64,000 bases of DNA from Amblyomma americanum (taxonomy: Eukaryota > Arthropoda > Arachnida > Ixodida > Ixodidae). Under the pieces are notes generated by a model. It made no database searches. It saw only the letters and a program-made list of their open reading frames with translations, and was not told where the DNA came from. The stretch spans positions 66,018,149 through 66,082,148 of the forward strand of contig NC_135505.1 of the NCBI RefSeq assembly GCF_052857255.1, written 5' to 3'. The first letter of the stretch is position 1, and the number at the start of each line of letters is the position of its first letter. Made by a program: the position numbers and the translations under genes. This document shows positions 1-12,529 of the stretch, in pieces.

Positions 1-338
1 TTCTTGGCTAATTCAGACCGAACAGCCGGAGGGCCAAAAATCTGTCGCAACTGCTGCTTGAAACTCGTCCATTCAGGAATATCCGTCTCATCATTTAAGA
101 ACCATGTGCGTGCAACGTCAGTCAAATAGAACGACACATTCAGGAGCTTAAGGGAGTCGTCCCAGCGGTTGAACAAACTCACGCGGTCGTAGTGGCCAAG
201 AAAGTCGTCGACGTCATCGCCGCGGAGGCCAGCAAACATCTGAGGGTCGCGTTGACGGCTACTCACGGTCAAAGTTGCGGGGGTGACAGAGGGCAAGCGG
301 GAGGAACCCGGGCCGTCGGCGTTCTCCTCTTGGGACAT
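1..338 (-). CDS. Ty3/Gypsy retrotransposon Gag, N-terminal part (runs off window)
   Basis: On the minus strand an ATG at 336-338 opens a frame with no stop to base 1 (about 112 codons). A short acidic, Ser/Pro-rich leader is followed by the core of a retrotransposon gag domain: a segment reading MFAGLRGDDVDDFLGHYDRV, then an FNRWDD motif, an ARTWF motif and a FKQQLRQIFG motif. Gag forms the virus-like particle of LTR retrotransposons. The order and spacing fit the Retrotrans_gag family, so I call this the start of a Gypsy gag whose protease, RT and integrase lie left of the window. There is no frameshift in the visible part. It differs from the Gag of the element at 50133-56069. The start choice rests on ATG position and on the frame matching the domain. 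Confidence 0.75.
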   Translation of the reverse strand, partial: MSQEENADGPGSSRLPSVTPATLTVSSRQRDPQMFAGLRGDDVDDFLGHYDRVSLFNRWDDSLKLLNVSFYLTDVARTWFLNDETDIPEWTSFKQQLRQIFGPPAVRSELAK

Positions 339-560
339 GACGCTGAGAGTACACAAGCGGCGACCAGAGCGCAGCTCCAGGGAGAAGCGAGGTAAGAGGA
401 TACTGGGGATCCAAGGCGCACCTCCACCACGTGTAAGGGAAAACTTCACGGGAAACGTTTATTCTCGCCCGCTGGCAGAGACGTGTTCTCAGCCAAGTGC
501 GCCAAGCGAGGACGATCGGAATTTGCAGGTGAAAGAGAATGAAATCGCAGCTAGAGAGGC
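339..560 (-). other. Probable 5' leader or LTR end of the Gypsy element at the left edge
   Basis: This lies directly upstream of the gag ATG on the minus strand. It contains an AATAAA signal (plus-strand tttatt at 458-463) and a TGGTGGAGGTGC segment near 420-431 that sits where a primer-binding site and LTR edge would be expected. No second LTR is available in the window, so boundaries cannot be fixed. Confidence 0.3.
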
Positions 561-1908
561 GACGACGACGAAGGCGCATAAAGTGCTCACAAAACAATAT
601 TCTAAGCAGTACAAAACAGCTCTTCAAGCTACTGATGACAGGCCGGTTCTTTATTCGTTGTCCTTACGTTTTAACAGAATTGTGCCATGTTATCAGTCCA
701 AGTTTTGCATGCTCCTCTATCTCCAGGTGAAAAGTACTGACTGATACAGAAGATATCTTATGTACTATAAAAACAGAAAGCCAGTCCTAGTACTGTGAAG
801 CAAACTTTAAATTTTTATTTTTTTCACAGACTGAAAGCCGGTCCCATGTTCTTGTTGATGTTTTTCACATGCACAGCATTCCTTCGAGCTTCACAGTATC
901 ACTTTGCGCGAAAAGAAAATTTAAAACTCTTCTTTTCAGCTTTCTGGTATGAATAAGCACTCCTTGCAAACTATCAATTTTACCAAATTATGTCACAGGG
1001 AATCGTCTTGTGAACAATTTATTGCATGGTTTAAAATAACTGCTGGTGAGTTTATGGAACCGGTACATTTGCTATGTTTGAATACTGTGTTAGCTATCAT
1101 GAAACTTGCCCGTTCTTTCGTTTGTAACTGCGCAAATATTAACGCCAGCGCGAAAGTTACTGACCAGCGATTTTTTTGTTTTGGTTTTGCAAATAATCTC
1201 GATAAGACTGCTACCAACACATAGCTTCCTAATCGTAATACACAGATCCTTACACCAAAAACCGGTCTTGCACAGAACAGAAAAAGCATTCGCTTTCCTG
1301 AACTCGACGCATGACGCCCATGAGCGGCGTATATACAAGCGAGTTAACGTAGTGCAGTTAGCCTTCCTTCCTTCTGGTGGCAACGTACCATTTTCCAGAT
1401 AATATGGACCCAAAAAGGTGCGTCTGAATGGGTTGTGTTGAGCCCCTGAAGAGTTTCGACTCACTAAGCCAGTATGTTTGGCGATCCTATTGTGTAACAA
1501 GCCTACAACAAGTTCTCTGGCTTCTCCTGCAGTAAACTAACGTCCCCACAGAGTCAGCCACGAGGGATGAAGGATCTTAGGTAGGCTTCTCTTTTTTTAG
1601 GTATCTGATTGGCTGCGATGCATTCAACGAGAAAATTGCAGAGAAGTGAGAGGCGACCAGAAATAATCCAACACAAAATGAAAGAAAGAGAAGACAACGC
1701 ATCTCTAAGCTCTCTTTTTTGTAGTTATGAAGTTTATGAAGTCAGTTTGCCCAACTAAATTCGTGCTTGAGACCTTGCAATAGAGCCTTCAAGCATCATA
1801 CTTGGAGCTCACATTACAACCGAAAGTTTTAAAAAATTCCAAGCATGGGCAGCAACTCCGGTGCCACCCAGGTAGACAATGCATGCATGCTGTTGAAATA
1901 TCCATCAT
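561..1908. other. No recognised feature
   Basis: AT-rich sequence with short, unconvincing open frames on both strands. I recognise no protein family, RNA gene or repeat here. Confidence 0.5.
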
Positions 1909-1921
1909 TTCCAAACAAACA

Positions 1922-2241
1922 TCCCCGCCGCGGTGGCTCAGTGGTTAGGGCACTCGACTACTGATCCGGAGTTCCCGGGTTCGAACCCGACCGCGGCGGC
2001 TGCGTTTTTATGGAGGAAAAACGCTAATGTGCCCGTGTGCTGTGCGATGTCAGTGCACGTTAAAGATCCCCAGGTGGTCGAAATTATTCCGGAGCCCTCC
2101 ACTACGGCACCTAATTCTTCCTTTCTTCTTTCACTCCCTCTCTTATCCCTTCCCTTACGGCGCGGTTCAGGTGTCCAACGATATATGAGACAGATACTGC
2201 GCCATTTCCTTTCCACAAAAAACCAATTATAATAATAATAA
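1922..2241 (+). mobile_element. tRNA-derived SINE, full length, with 13-bp target duplication
   Basis: The 5' head is tRNA-like: an A box in GGTGGCTCAGTGG and a B box GGTTCGAACCC, the internal RNA polymerase III promoter. A conserved middle follows (GTGCACGTTAAAGATCCCC, then GGTGGTCGAAATTATTCCGG), then a pyrimidine-rich 3' region ending in (AAT)n. The insertion is bounded by a perfect 13-bp direct repeat ttccaaacaaaca at 1909-1921 and 2242-2254. The copy at 43282 and the minus-strand copy at 50261 are near-identical. Such SINEs depend on a LINE's reverse transcriptase. The family name is not assigned. Confidence 0.9.
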
Positions 2242-2254
2242 TTCCAAACAAACA

Positions 2255-2596
2255 AGCCTCGCACTTTGCCCAAAGTTATGGAAATCAAGGCATGCTGATT
2301 TTTTCTTTGAAAAAAGAACGCTTCAAAGGCACGCGAATTTCAGACTTCTAGTTAAACTTAAGTTGCAAATAAAGAACTTTCTATTTCATGCCGCCTTTGC
2401 TTTTTTCTTTTTCATTTAGACATTGAGGCAGAGAAAAGCTGGCAGCGTCTTTTCTACCCTTCATCTAGCTATGGTTATCCTGAAGTACCAACCTTGTGCT
2501 GTTCTTTGAATTCGTTATCGGGAACTTTATTCAAAAAACAATTTTATAAAGTTTACGGAACGGTTACCGCTTTGTAACGCGAGATCCAGCGACAGC
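2255..2596. other. No recognised feature
   Basis: AT-rich spacer between the SINE and the 138-bp satellite; nothing recognised. Confidence 0.5.
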
Positions 2597-3165
2597 TGTT
2601 GCGCCATTTATATTTTTACATTATGTTAAGATAGAGATTTTGACTGCGACTCGATTTATTAATTGTTAAGAGCGCTCTTTCTAACTTTCCACGCATACTC
2701 GTTTTTTGACTATCTATCGTTTCAATACCACCATTCCGGCGTAATTTATATTTTATAATACGTGAATATTGAGATTTTCAGAGGGGCTCGATATATTAAT
2801 TGTTCAAGAGCGCTCTTTCTATCTTTCCACACATTCTCGTTTTTTCACCATCTCTCGTCTCATTACCGCCGCTCTGGCGCCGTTTACATTTTATATTATG
2901 TGAAGATAGAGATTTTGAAAGGTGTTCGTTATATTATTTGCTCAAGAGCGCTCTTTCTATCTTTCCACACATACTTGTTTTTTTTACTATCTCTTGTCTC
3001 AAGACCACCTCTCTGGCGCCATTTATATTTTATATTATATGAAGACAGAGATTTTGAGAGGGGCCCGATATATTACTTGTTCCAGAGCGCTCTCTCTATC
3101 TTTCCCCACATACTTGTTTTTTGACTATCTCTCGTCTCATGTTCGCCACTCTCGCGCGCAGCATC
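2597..3165. repeat. Tandem satellite, about 138-bp period, four copies
   Basis: The anchor AGAGCGCTCT recurs at 2669, 2807, 2944 and 3084 (spacings 138, 137, 140). Each unit also contains a TATTTTA-rich stretch, GATAGAGATTTTGA-type sequence, the anchor, and a CTTTCC-CATACTTG-TTTTTT block ending in a TCTCGTCTCA-like motif. The copies are diverged. Open frames through this block are by-products of the repeat. Confidence 0.85.
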
Positions 3166-3468
3166 CCCGACGATGGACAGTGTTACTTTTCTCTGCCTTT
3201 CCCGTTCTCTCTGTCCTCCTTTCACGGTAACCAGCCTCCTGATAGTTTTAGTGATGACTATCCTCCGGTTACGCATTCCTACGCTCCCGCCATACCCTCC
3301 TCCTTCCGTGTTAACCACCCTCCCAATGATGTGCCATGGCAACCCAGCGACCGATTATGCCAACGACTACGACCTACTCACACAACGCTAAACCCAGAAA
3401 CGAGCGCTTAACACCTATCGTTGTAAAACTCCCGGTTGATGAATGCGATCGATACGAAGGAGTGTACG

Positions 3469-4260
3469 CAGTGTTGTGGGCATCACCGAAAAAAGGTAAC
3501 TAAATACGTTACTCGTTACGCCGAAAAAAATAGGAACGCGTTGCCGCCCTACGTTAGCTACAAAAAAAAATGTAACATGTGATCATTACCGTTACCGAAA
3601 AAAAGTACCGCACGTTAGTTTTCGGGTACACCATGGCCATGAATTTTCGATTAGTGCTTCTTCGCTGCAAGAATTCACGATAACAAATTTATAAAGCTTA
3701 TATTTCGCATCAAACGTCTTGCCCACACAAGGATTTTACCCGAAATCCTTATTTAACGAAAATACTTTGCACAAATGTGGAGAATCTTCGGAATGTTATA
3801 GCGGTCTAAAGTTGCTTTTAGAGCTACATGTGATGGCTTGTAACTGTGGCACATGGTGAACCAGTTTTCTGAATGTGACATTAAACACAAAATGACAGTT
3901 CATCATCAATTCTAAGTTCACGAAGCAAACGTCGCTGAACTCTCAACAAATATACAGTAATTCCGAAAAATGTGATGTTCCAAAATGCTCGCCATGCTTC
4001 CACTATTTAAGATAGTTTTGTGTGTGAGTGGTTTGGGAAGGAGAGGTAGCTGAAGGCAAGTCTGTGAATGCGTGTTCGTGCACGTGTTCCGTGCTTTATG
4101 AGTATCTGCCTTTATTTTTTTTTTGTTGAGGCGCGTCGTCATGGGCAGGTGTTTTCTGACATGCAACAAGGGTCGTCGAGAGCACCTTTACACTTTATTT
4201 ATTTGCAGCATCACTTTCGGCGCTTTTAGTACAAAATATTTTGACAGTGGAGGAAGCTCA
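3469..4260. mobile_element. hAT-like non-autonomous transposon, left half (copy A)
   Basis: The element starts CAGTGTTG, the CAGTG-type terminus of many hAT transposons, followed by subterminal ACGTTACTCGTTAC-type motifs. From about 3625 to 4255 it is homologous (roughly 85 percent by eye) to 19879-20490. The right terminus is absent: similarity stops near 4260. The left flank is agtgtacg (3461-3468), almost the same as the sequence beyond the right end of copy B. No transposase frame is present. Confidence 0.7.
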
Positions 4261-5685
4261 GTTCGGTCTGGCAGAAACGAGCGTCGGGATGACTAGCTCT
4301 AAACTAATAGTAGAAATGTCCATTCAATGAGGCTGAGCAAACGGTAACTGCTGAGACACGAAAACCCAATAAATTTGGTATGAAGGCAGGAAGTTGAAAA
4401 GAATCGCGTAGCTTGACTATACGCAAAGGCTGGAGGTAGAACTGCGCAGAGTATAGTGCGCCGTGAAAAAAAAAAAAAACATTACTGGGTCATGTCTTAG
4501 TACAGCGCCTACAATTATAATAGGCTCTCAAAGATTTTCTAGATATCCATAGAGCCACGTTCGTGCGGATTCATTGCAAGCGTGAGTAAGATGGTAATTT
4601 TTTGAAGGGCTTGGAAGAGGGAGATCTCGACCTCTAAATAAGCGTTACTTTGCAGAGTACAGGTGGGGGTACGTCTTTGCATCCGCCGATACCGAAATTT
4701 GCGCACAGCGCACACATAACAGCCATCGCGGAAAGAAATGCTAGAGGATACAAAACACTCGGGCGAGTGCTCCACCTCGACCAGCGGGAATTGGATGGTA
4801 ATCCGGGCTCACTATTTCACGTTACCATTCAGCTCAAGGTCCTTAATGTTAGCAGGCAAAACTCTTAGAAATAGACGCTCAGCAGAGCAACAAATTGGAG
4901 CAATTCCTGCGACAGGTGGCCTCGTCTAGCCGGTGACTTCAGCCCGGGCTACTGCCGCTTAGGGTTGTAAACAGGCATTACCACATCAATTGGGATTGCC
5001 GACCAGGCCGTCTCTCGGTTATTGCTCACAGACGAAGGGCAGAAGACATACCTGTTGGTCGTCTCTCGTGTATACGAGCTATAATTTTTATGGTTTGATT
5101 GCCTTCAAACTTCAAAATGAATTTTGGGGTCGCAGGCGACGCGAGGGAGCGTTTAACTATTGAAACACTAGCGCATGGGTATTCCGCTGGTCACAAAGCC
5201 AGTAATACCTCCGCTAGCTGATGTCATCAAATGACGTTTGACTTGCAGGTCGGGCATTCGAGCTCAGAAAACACGGCCACGGTGCACCGATGAGTGCTCG
5301 TGCTGCGCGGTTCTACGGGCCCATCGCGGTTAAGAAAAGATTCTCAGGGAGTATTTGCGAGGCGCGCTCGGTTCCGGTAGTCTGTCTGCGATTGGGTACC
5401 CTGTCGATCCACTGTCGGACGGTCGGCTAGGACGACGGCGGATATAGCTTTTCAGCGCTATAAGCTTGTGCATTTTAATAAGCATAATGAGCCTTATCGC
5501 GCCCCTGAAAGACCAAGGCCACTCCTATTGACCCCCGATTGACTCTGCCTTGCGCCATCTGCGGCCAACTTGTCATCCGCCCATCTGGCTCTCTGCCACC
5601 CCCTGTTATGGTTTACCTTCATTTGAAAACTACTCCCTTTACCATAAGAAACCACCGGTTATCTGTTCGCATTGCGTTGTTGGTG
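4261..5685. other. No recognised feature
   Basis: No protein family, RNA gene or known repeat recognised. A poly(A) run lies near 4467-4479. Open frames are short and unsupported. Confidence 0.45.
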
Positions 5686-5956
5686 TTGGTTGGTTGGTTG
5701 GTTGGCCTCAAACAATGCTGGCACATACCCATTGCGGGGGAATGGCCAAGACACAGGCGGTTAACTGTTGGATACAGCAACGTTTTGAAAGGAAAAGGAG
5801 CAGTAATAGTATGTTGGCTGATAGACTGGAAGGCGCAAGGACATGGGTCCTGTTAACTTGGAGATCGAAGACAGGACAAAGGCTTATGTACTACATAATA
5901 GTATACAATGCCTGTATTGTTTCAATTTCGTACTGACTGAGAGCCGCAAAAAGAAT

Positions 5957-8900
5957 TCAAAATGGGAGTCTCTGCGTTTCTTGCAGGGAATTCTGCACAG
6001 CAGAGCGCACACTCCTCTCGCATCATCCAGGCAAATAAGCGCCAATTGAAAGAACAACCGCTGAGGACACAGGCAAACACAGTTGATCAATCGGAATTTG
6101 CAAAAGACGCATCCTCAGCTGAGACAAGCGGCGGCAGAACAGCAGGAAGTGATCTATCGTCTCAGCTTCGGCACAAAAAGGTCACAATGGTGAAACGGCC
6201 AGGCCAGATCTGTGAAGGTAGAAACTGAGAAGGGGAACCCGGCAACGCAAATGCATGAAAGAGACCTCTAGTCTGGGTGAGCGCGATACTTTGCTAATGC
6301 AAGGATGCAGAATATGCTGATATTCGGGAGCTGATGTAAGAGCCGAGGCAGGAAACTCCTGAAATATGGTGTAGCTGCGAAACCTCACCGGAGCTGTATA
6401 TGCACAGGTTGGCAGGACAGCAATAATTGGGCCGCAGAGAGAGGCCCTTGCTAAGGAATCTACTACTGCACTTAATTGAAAGCCCATGTTCCCCGGTAAA
6501 CAAAGCAACCTTACCAAATTTAGATGCAGCGGGATCAGGAATCAAGAGGCGTAATTCCCGATGCTCAGTGGGTGAGGATAATGAAGAGCAAATGGACAGA
6601 GAGTCCGTCATAACCACGTCCTGAGAAACGGTAGTTTCTAATTTTTGTAAGGCTAAGATTACTCCTAATAATTCAGCAAGATAAAGTGGAGTGAAGTTAA
6701 GAAGACGGAGCGGAAAAAAGCAACCCATTGAAGGTGAAAAAATTTCCACACCAGCCTTTTCGCGATCCTGCGAGGAATCGGTAGCAATAAGAATACGAGA
6801 GGGAAAGGACCTGAGGTGGTCCTACAACAAAGCCTGAAGAAGAGGAAAGGGATGCAGCTTTGCATTAATGGGAAGATTCCATGGAATTCAATCTGGACAG
6901 AAGATGAGTTGTTATTTATTTGGCGGACATCTGTGATATGAATGTTTAAGGGATCAAGGAGGGACTGCACGAAACATATTTGCGGAGTATGCAAACGAGG
7001 CCAGGCGACACTAAAAAAGACTGCAGTCTTACTAAGAAATAATATACTGGAGGCATGAAGGGGTGAGTCGCACAAATTTAGAAATGTTTGAACTCTTAAA
7101 ATGCGAAAATTAGCTGATAAAGATGCGATTCGCGCCTCAAGGGGCAAAACAGCATTGACGACATATTTTGGGAGCCCAAGACAGGCGCGACGCCTCACAC
7201 TTCAAGGGCACAAGAGGGCGAAGTTCATAGGCAGGTGCTCCTAAGAATAAAACACAGCTGAACTCCAAAATTGGGCGGACGTACCTTATATAAATCATCA
7301 GAAGTGTATGTCTTCTGAAGCCTGACCGAGCACTACAAAGCCTGCGCCGGATGCCAATGGCCCGAACTCCTTTTGCAGAAACCTGCTCAGTGTGTGGCCG
7401 CCAAGATAGAGTAGTGTCGTATATCACTCCGATATACTTCACCGTCTGAACTTGAGGAATTATGTTATTTCTATAGATTATGCAGAAATTTACAGGAACA
7501 GAAACCGGAAATACTAACACTGCATATTCCTTCACATTGAGGGACAGATGAATTCTTCCTAACCAGCTGCCAAGAACACGGAGGTGTTTTTTCAAGGTTT
7601 GAAAGAGCGTGTGAATATCACCTGCTGATGCAAAAATGCAATATCGTCGGCGTACACATTTGTTTTAAAATTTGGAATGCTTTGAAATGAGCTTAAAAAA
7701 TTGTGAAAAGAACAGGTCAGAGAACTGATCCTTGTGGTACACGTTTTGTCTGTTTAAATCTCCTAGAGGAAGCACCTCTTTGGCAGCAATAAAATTCTCT
7801 ATTTTCCAAGAAAGCAGACATCCAGGCTACAAAATAGTTTTGGCAGTTGAGTTCCTGTAATCTGAGTAACAGAGTCGAGCGTTCAACGTGGTCGTATGCT
7901 TTATTGACATCCAAAGTGACAAGCGCAGGAAACTGTTTTCTGTTGCGTGCTAATAATTTAATATAACTCTCGTGGTCAGTATGAGCATACAAAGATGAAC
8001 AGCCCGACCTGAAGCCAATTTTACATGGATGCAAGAGAGCATTTTAAGAAATGAAAGACATGACATGGCTGAGAAGGACCATTTGCGCCGATTTCACTAG
8101 GTTCGATGTTAATGAAATAGTGAAATAGGCCGTATGTTGTCTGAACCAAAAACCTCCTCTTTCTTTTTAAGCAATAGAACTATTTCAGCGAGACGCCGCT
8201 CATGGGGTATCCAAGGACCTTTATTGGAATGGTTAACCAGAGCGCCAGACAGGAGATTCATTGAACAAAATTTTTTATCACCGCTGAAGTGACCTTATCG
8301 GGGCCAGGAGCCGCTGGGGATAAGCGCAGAACAATTTGCGGCAGCTCAGCCACAGAGAACTCAATGAAATCACTTCAGGTGCATGTGACTAGTTGGAAAA
8401 GGTAGAGCAGATGTGGATCGAAGGTTTAGGCCACACGCAATGTCCTCTAAGCCCTTGGCGATGTCAGCAGGGGACTCAACGAAGGATTCAATGTTGACCG
8501 CCGGTGAAATCACTTTTTTGCGCCTCATGAAATTGAACAAAGCACGTTTATTTCCTGATTCCGAAAAGTAGACAGCGCGCTTAAATGACGCGGCAGCATA
8601 CTTATAATGCAACCAATTTCTTGGGCAAATTGATTTATGAGATGTTTCTTTCAAGCTGATTTCCGTCGTCTATATGCACGCGTGCACTCAGCATTTCGCC
8701 AGTTGTTGGCGACTGCACCCATGGTTCCCTTGACCAAAAATTCAGACTTTTGCATTGCATGTTCCAGTACTGAACATAGATGTGTAGCCTTGCATTCGGC
8801 ACATGTATCAGCGCATTGGTCTGAAGTGATTCTGAGAGCTGATTTTAGCGTGTCTTTAAAGCAACTGTAATTTATTGACGTGCGCTGATGTCGCTCAGAA

Positions 8901-9545
8901 AGAGTAAACTTGCACGAAAACTTGAAACTAATCGGTAGATGATCTCTGTTCGTTGCACAGGCAACAGGTTTCCAAGACGCAACAGAGGCTCCTGGGAAGG
9001 AAAAAGTTAATTCTAAGGCAGAGCGGCATTGACTCCGAGCAAACGAGGGTAATCCGGAATTGTTGCAGATCAAGTTCTTCGAAACCCAATCAAATAATCT
9101 AGAACGAAAGCTGTCTGTTTTGACCCCCACGGCACATGATGCGAATTGAAGTTACCAAGTAATAAAACTTTAGAACGGCTACTAGACGTGAATGAGTCAA
9201 GAAGCCGAGTGTCATGAACACCTGACGGAAAGTATACATTAGCTACCGTAAAGGGCTGTTGACCTGGGACATTTAGGTGAACTTCAAGGATTTCACAGTC
9301 ACTGTCCCCATATTGGAAAGAAATGCATGCCCTGTGACAAAACTTTGTAGAGATTAGCACTAACAACCCTCCCCCTCGTGATGACCGGTCAAGCCGGAAC
9401 GGACGGTAAATTTTTAGATAATTAAAATCAGTAGTTAGCCTTGTTTCCTGTAATGCAATTAAATCTGGTAGAAGCTGATTGCATAGGCAATTTAAATCTG
9501 TTGAAGCTGAGAATATAGATCGACAATTCCACTGGAGTACACTTA
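5957..9545 (-). pseudogene. LINE ORF2 (endonuclease, RT, RNase H), decayed
   Basis: In minus-strand order, fragments match the endonuclease (about 9366-8651, with NSHHVPWG and ICNNSG motifs), the linker, RT (LVTLDVNKAYDHVE near 7900; RVPQGSVL near 7720), the RT thumb (KYIGVIYD near 7430), RNase H (VVMTDSLSICSSL near 6610; an altered GNMGFQLS near 6490) and the C-terminal CHF-type motif near 6150. The YADD region near 7640 is damaged. Several frameshifts and stops break the frame, so it cannot make a full enzyme. Like the right copy, it lacks one base in the endonuclease just after the HVPWG motif. The terminal stop is TGA at 5957-5959. Confidence 0.8.
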
Positions 9546-9551
9546 GGAACC

Positions 9552-10942
9552 CTATCTTGGCGGGAGTGCCGCAGTCGCGACTGCCTTATCTAGATTCCTG
9601 GTCTTAGGATTTTGACTAGCGTTATTTCTCTTTGTATTCGACTGAGGGCAAAATAGACCTGCAATATTCATAGGGGATCCAGTTCGTTTCTGTGCACATA
9701 TATCTTACTCCCTATCCACACATTCCATAGAGGATGCATCCATAACGCTGCTCGGAAGAGAGACGTCAGAAGTAATTTGTTCCTCATATGGTTTTTGGCC
9801 CTGTGAAGCGCAATACATGACACAGGAGGAGGTGCTTCCGGAGCAAAAGAAGGCAAGAGAGGAGCTGTGGGCAACTGCAGCAGATTGGTCATCTGGGTAG
9901 CTATGACCTGATAAATGCACGTCGATACGGTTTCCATAATGCGATCCATTGCATTTGCCGCCGCTTTCTTAACTGCCGCTGTGATAGCCTGGGACCAACT
10001 GGCATCCATTATGGGTGGGCATTTTGCGACCATACTAGAGTAGACTCAGGTGCTCTCCTTGACTGCGGCAAAAGCTTCTCTCTGTGTGCATCTGCGTTTG
10101 TGCATATGCTCGAGCACCTGAATTTCTTGTGTTCGTGCAGGACAGTCAGGTGAATCAGCAGGGTGAGCACCGCTGCACAAACAACATTGCTCTTGCTGTC
10201 CGGATAATTCCTCTCTTCCATGACCTTCCCGACATGCACAGCAACGTAAGGCTGATTTACAGGCTTTTCCGCTGTGGCCAAATCTCCAGCAGCTTTACAC
10301 TGAAGGGGCCGAGAGTTTAAAGCATCCACTCGAAATACCAATGGCCACACCTTTATTTCTTGCGGGCAGAATATTCCTGCAAATGTGGCAATGACGGACT
10401 CTGTAGGAATTTTTACTCCGTGGACCATCCTGCACATCGATAGACAGCAGTCACTAGAGGTTCTCAGGCGTTTCCATAGGGCTCAATCGAGAATCGACCC
10501 CTCGCACTAAGCCACTGGAATACGCTACATGAGGCGGAATGAATGCGCTCATCAGTTGGTTGACGAAGGACGTACACCTCAGCAGGTCTTGTATAGAGTC
10601 CTTATACAGTGACCTGCACAAAATACCACCGCTGCAGAACTGCCGAAAATCAGTAATGCGCATGAAGTGTTTCGATGTCGATTGAAGAGCTACCTGTACT
10701 GCCTCCGGGTTGTACAGTCGGATAGCGCCTCCATCGAAAGGCACTAAAGCGACTTCAATGCAGTAAACGCCTCTGTGGAAAAAGAGAAAAAGAAAGGCCA
10801 GGGAGCTGGCCTTGAGGAAGAGACGCCGATTAAGGCGAAAACCCCTGGCCTGGAGAAGTAGACAATCAGCCTTAGTCCCGCGCACAATTAGCCTAGAACA
10901 GGAGCAAGCAGGCACAGAGAAGAATAAGGAGAAATTGAGCAA
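9552..10942 (-). pseudogene. LINE ORF1 (nucleic-acid-binding), decayed
   Basis: The minus-strand frame 10942-10454 carries an N-terminal domain (VALVPFDGGAIRLYNPEAVQ, then AFIPPH and SGLVRGVD). The next stretch, 10437 to about 10320, continues it (IPTESVIATFAG). The zinc-knuckle region follows but is frame-broken, and the helical tail containing SQAITAAV ends at a TAG at 9552-9554. The ORF1 proteins of I-superfamily LINEs coat their RNA. This copy preserves the N-terminal half missing from the 5'-truncated right copy. Confidence 0.7.
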
Positions 10943-10990
10943 GCCAGCGCCACGCCACCAGGTACTTAGCCGCTAACCCGAGCCCATAGC

Positions 10991-11599
10991 AGTTGTTGTT
11001 TTTGTTATTGGCTTTTGTTGTTGGCCATAAAGTCTGCTGTAGTCAAAGCATTTCCTGTATGTGCGCTCGAACAGACGCCTCACGGAAAATAGAATTGTTG
11101 TCAGATCGGATATTAGTACAGATAAAAAGCCTTGTTTTTGTGATCCAAGTGGCGCAATGGAGTAGAGCTTTATATAATAATGCGTATGACATCAGTTCGA
11201 GTTTTTTTTTGCAAGCATACCTCCTTTCGTTTGTTGTAAAACACCAAGAATTAACAGCAAACATATCATTCATAGTTTTGCCTGGGGATATTTTATCTTT
11301 GATGTCGCATTTTTGAAATGATCAGGAGCTGGTATTACAGTTTAACCATCCGCCTCGCAACCTATTATTTCTCCTCCCCTTTTTTACAGCCAACAAATTT
11401 GCAGCACGTACATCATTTACCATTTCGCATGGGTGTGCGTTACCGCATAGTTGCATTCTGTGATACCCTTCATCAAAAATCATGCGATGTACTTCCGCAT
11501 CGTGTTTTGCAATGACAGTCGCTGGCCAAATTTGATAGCTCTGTGCAATCGCGTCATCACCGAGGTAGAGGGGAAAGAAGCGCTAACCAGCAGGCACAG
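10991..11599. other. Spacer between the two LINE 5' ends; possible degenerate tRNA-like SINE at 11149-11210
   Basis: This is the stretch separating the head-to-head LINEs. At 11149-11210 an A-box-like GTGGCGCAATGG and a B-box-like AGTTCGAG, followed by a run of T, suggest a worn tRNA-related insertion, but the B box deviates and no duplication is visible. The part from about 11514 to 11599 may belong to the EB1-like retrocopy that continues at 16380. Confidence 0.3.
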
Positions 11600-11607
11600 T
11601 TCTACGG
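11600..11607 (+). repeat. Target-site duplication (left) of the right-hand LINE
   Basis: ttctacgg here is repeated at 16380-16387 immediately after the LINE's (CCTT)n tail, defining the insertion 11608-16379. Confidence 0.8.
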
Positions 11608-11614
11608 AGTGATT

Positions 11615-12529
11615 GCGGGAGTGATTGCTGTCCATCGATGCAGCAGGATGGTTGACGGAGAAAAAATTCCTACGGAGTCCGTAATTGCCACATTTGCAGG
11701 AATATTTTGCCCGTCAGAGATTAAGGTGTGGCCATTGGTTTTTCGAGTAGATGCCTTTAACTCTCGGCCCCTTCAGTGTCAAAACTGCTGGCGATTTGGC
11801 CACAGCGGCAAAGCCTGCAAATCAGCCTTACGCTGCTGTGCCTGTGGGGAACGTCATTGCAGACAGGAATGTCCTGAACAGCAAGAGAAATGTTGTTTGT
11901 GTAGCGGTGCTCACTCTGCTGATTCGCCTGACTGTCCTGCACGAGCACAAGAAGTTCAGGTGCTCGAGCTTATAGACAAGCGCAGATGCACGCGGAGAGA
12001 GGCTTTTGCCGCAGTCAAGGAGAGAACCTCAGCCTACTCTAGTGTGGCCGCCAAATGTCCACCCATAATGGATTCTAGTTGGTCCCAGGCTATTACAGCG
12101 GCAGTTGAGAAAGCTGTGGCAAATGCAATGGATCGCATTATGGAAACCGTGTCCACGTGCATTTCGCAGGTCATAGCTGCTCAGATGACCAATCTTCTGC
12201 AGGCGTCCACCGCTCCGCTCTTGTCTTCTTTGGCTTCGGAAGCTACCCCTCCTTCTGTAATTATCGATTCCGCTCCACAGGGCCAAAAACAATGTGAGCA
12301 ACAAAAGACCTCTCAGGCCTCTCCTTCGCATAGCTTTATGGACGCATCCTCTATGGATTGTATGGATATGGAGTTTGATCTCCGCGCCCAGAAACGAAGT
12401 GGGTCTCCTCTGAATATTGCAGGTTTATCTTGCCCCCAGTCAAAGACAAAGAAAAGTAACGCAATTCAAAAGGCTAAGACCAGTATTCTTGAAAAGGCAG
12501 TCGCGGCTGCGGCACTTCCGCCAAGATAG
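11615..12529 (+). pseudogene. LINE ORF1, 5'-truncated but otherwise open
   Basis: The frame is continuous from the truncation to TAG 12527-12529 (about 304 codons). It begins in the middle domain (PTESVIATFAGIFCP). Three cysteine-rich knuckles follow: CQNCWRFGHSGKAC, CCACGERHCRQEC and CCLCSGAHSADSPDC, a nucleic-acid-binding array usual for ORF1p of I-type LINEs. A long Ala-rich helical region with SQAITAAVEKAVANAMDRI comes next, then a basic tail. The native N-terminus (seen in the left copy near 10942-10454) was lost at insertion, so no native start is present. The open frame runs upstream to 11543, but that part is flanking sequence. Confidence 0.8.

Larger units (their letters stand above)
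5686..10990 (-). mobile_element. I-superfamily LINE, left copy, minus strand, near full length
   Basis: This is a second copy of the LINE at 11608-16379, in the opposite orientation. On the minus strand it runs from a 5' region near 10990 through ORF1 and ORF2 to a 3' tail of CCAA units (plus-strand ggttggttggttgg at 5686-5706). It extends further 5' than the right copy, retaining the ORF1 N-terminus, but is more decayed with many frameshifts and stops. The 5' edge is approximate and no confident target duplication was found. Confidence 0.85.

Noticed and set aside
1922..1995. Functional tRNA gene at the SINE heads
   Set aside because: The heads only resemble a tRNA and continue into SINE body with target duplications.
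11149..11210. Functional tRNA gene
   Set aside because: No cloverleaf or acceptor stem; at best a degenerate tRNA-related SINE.
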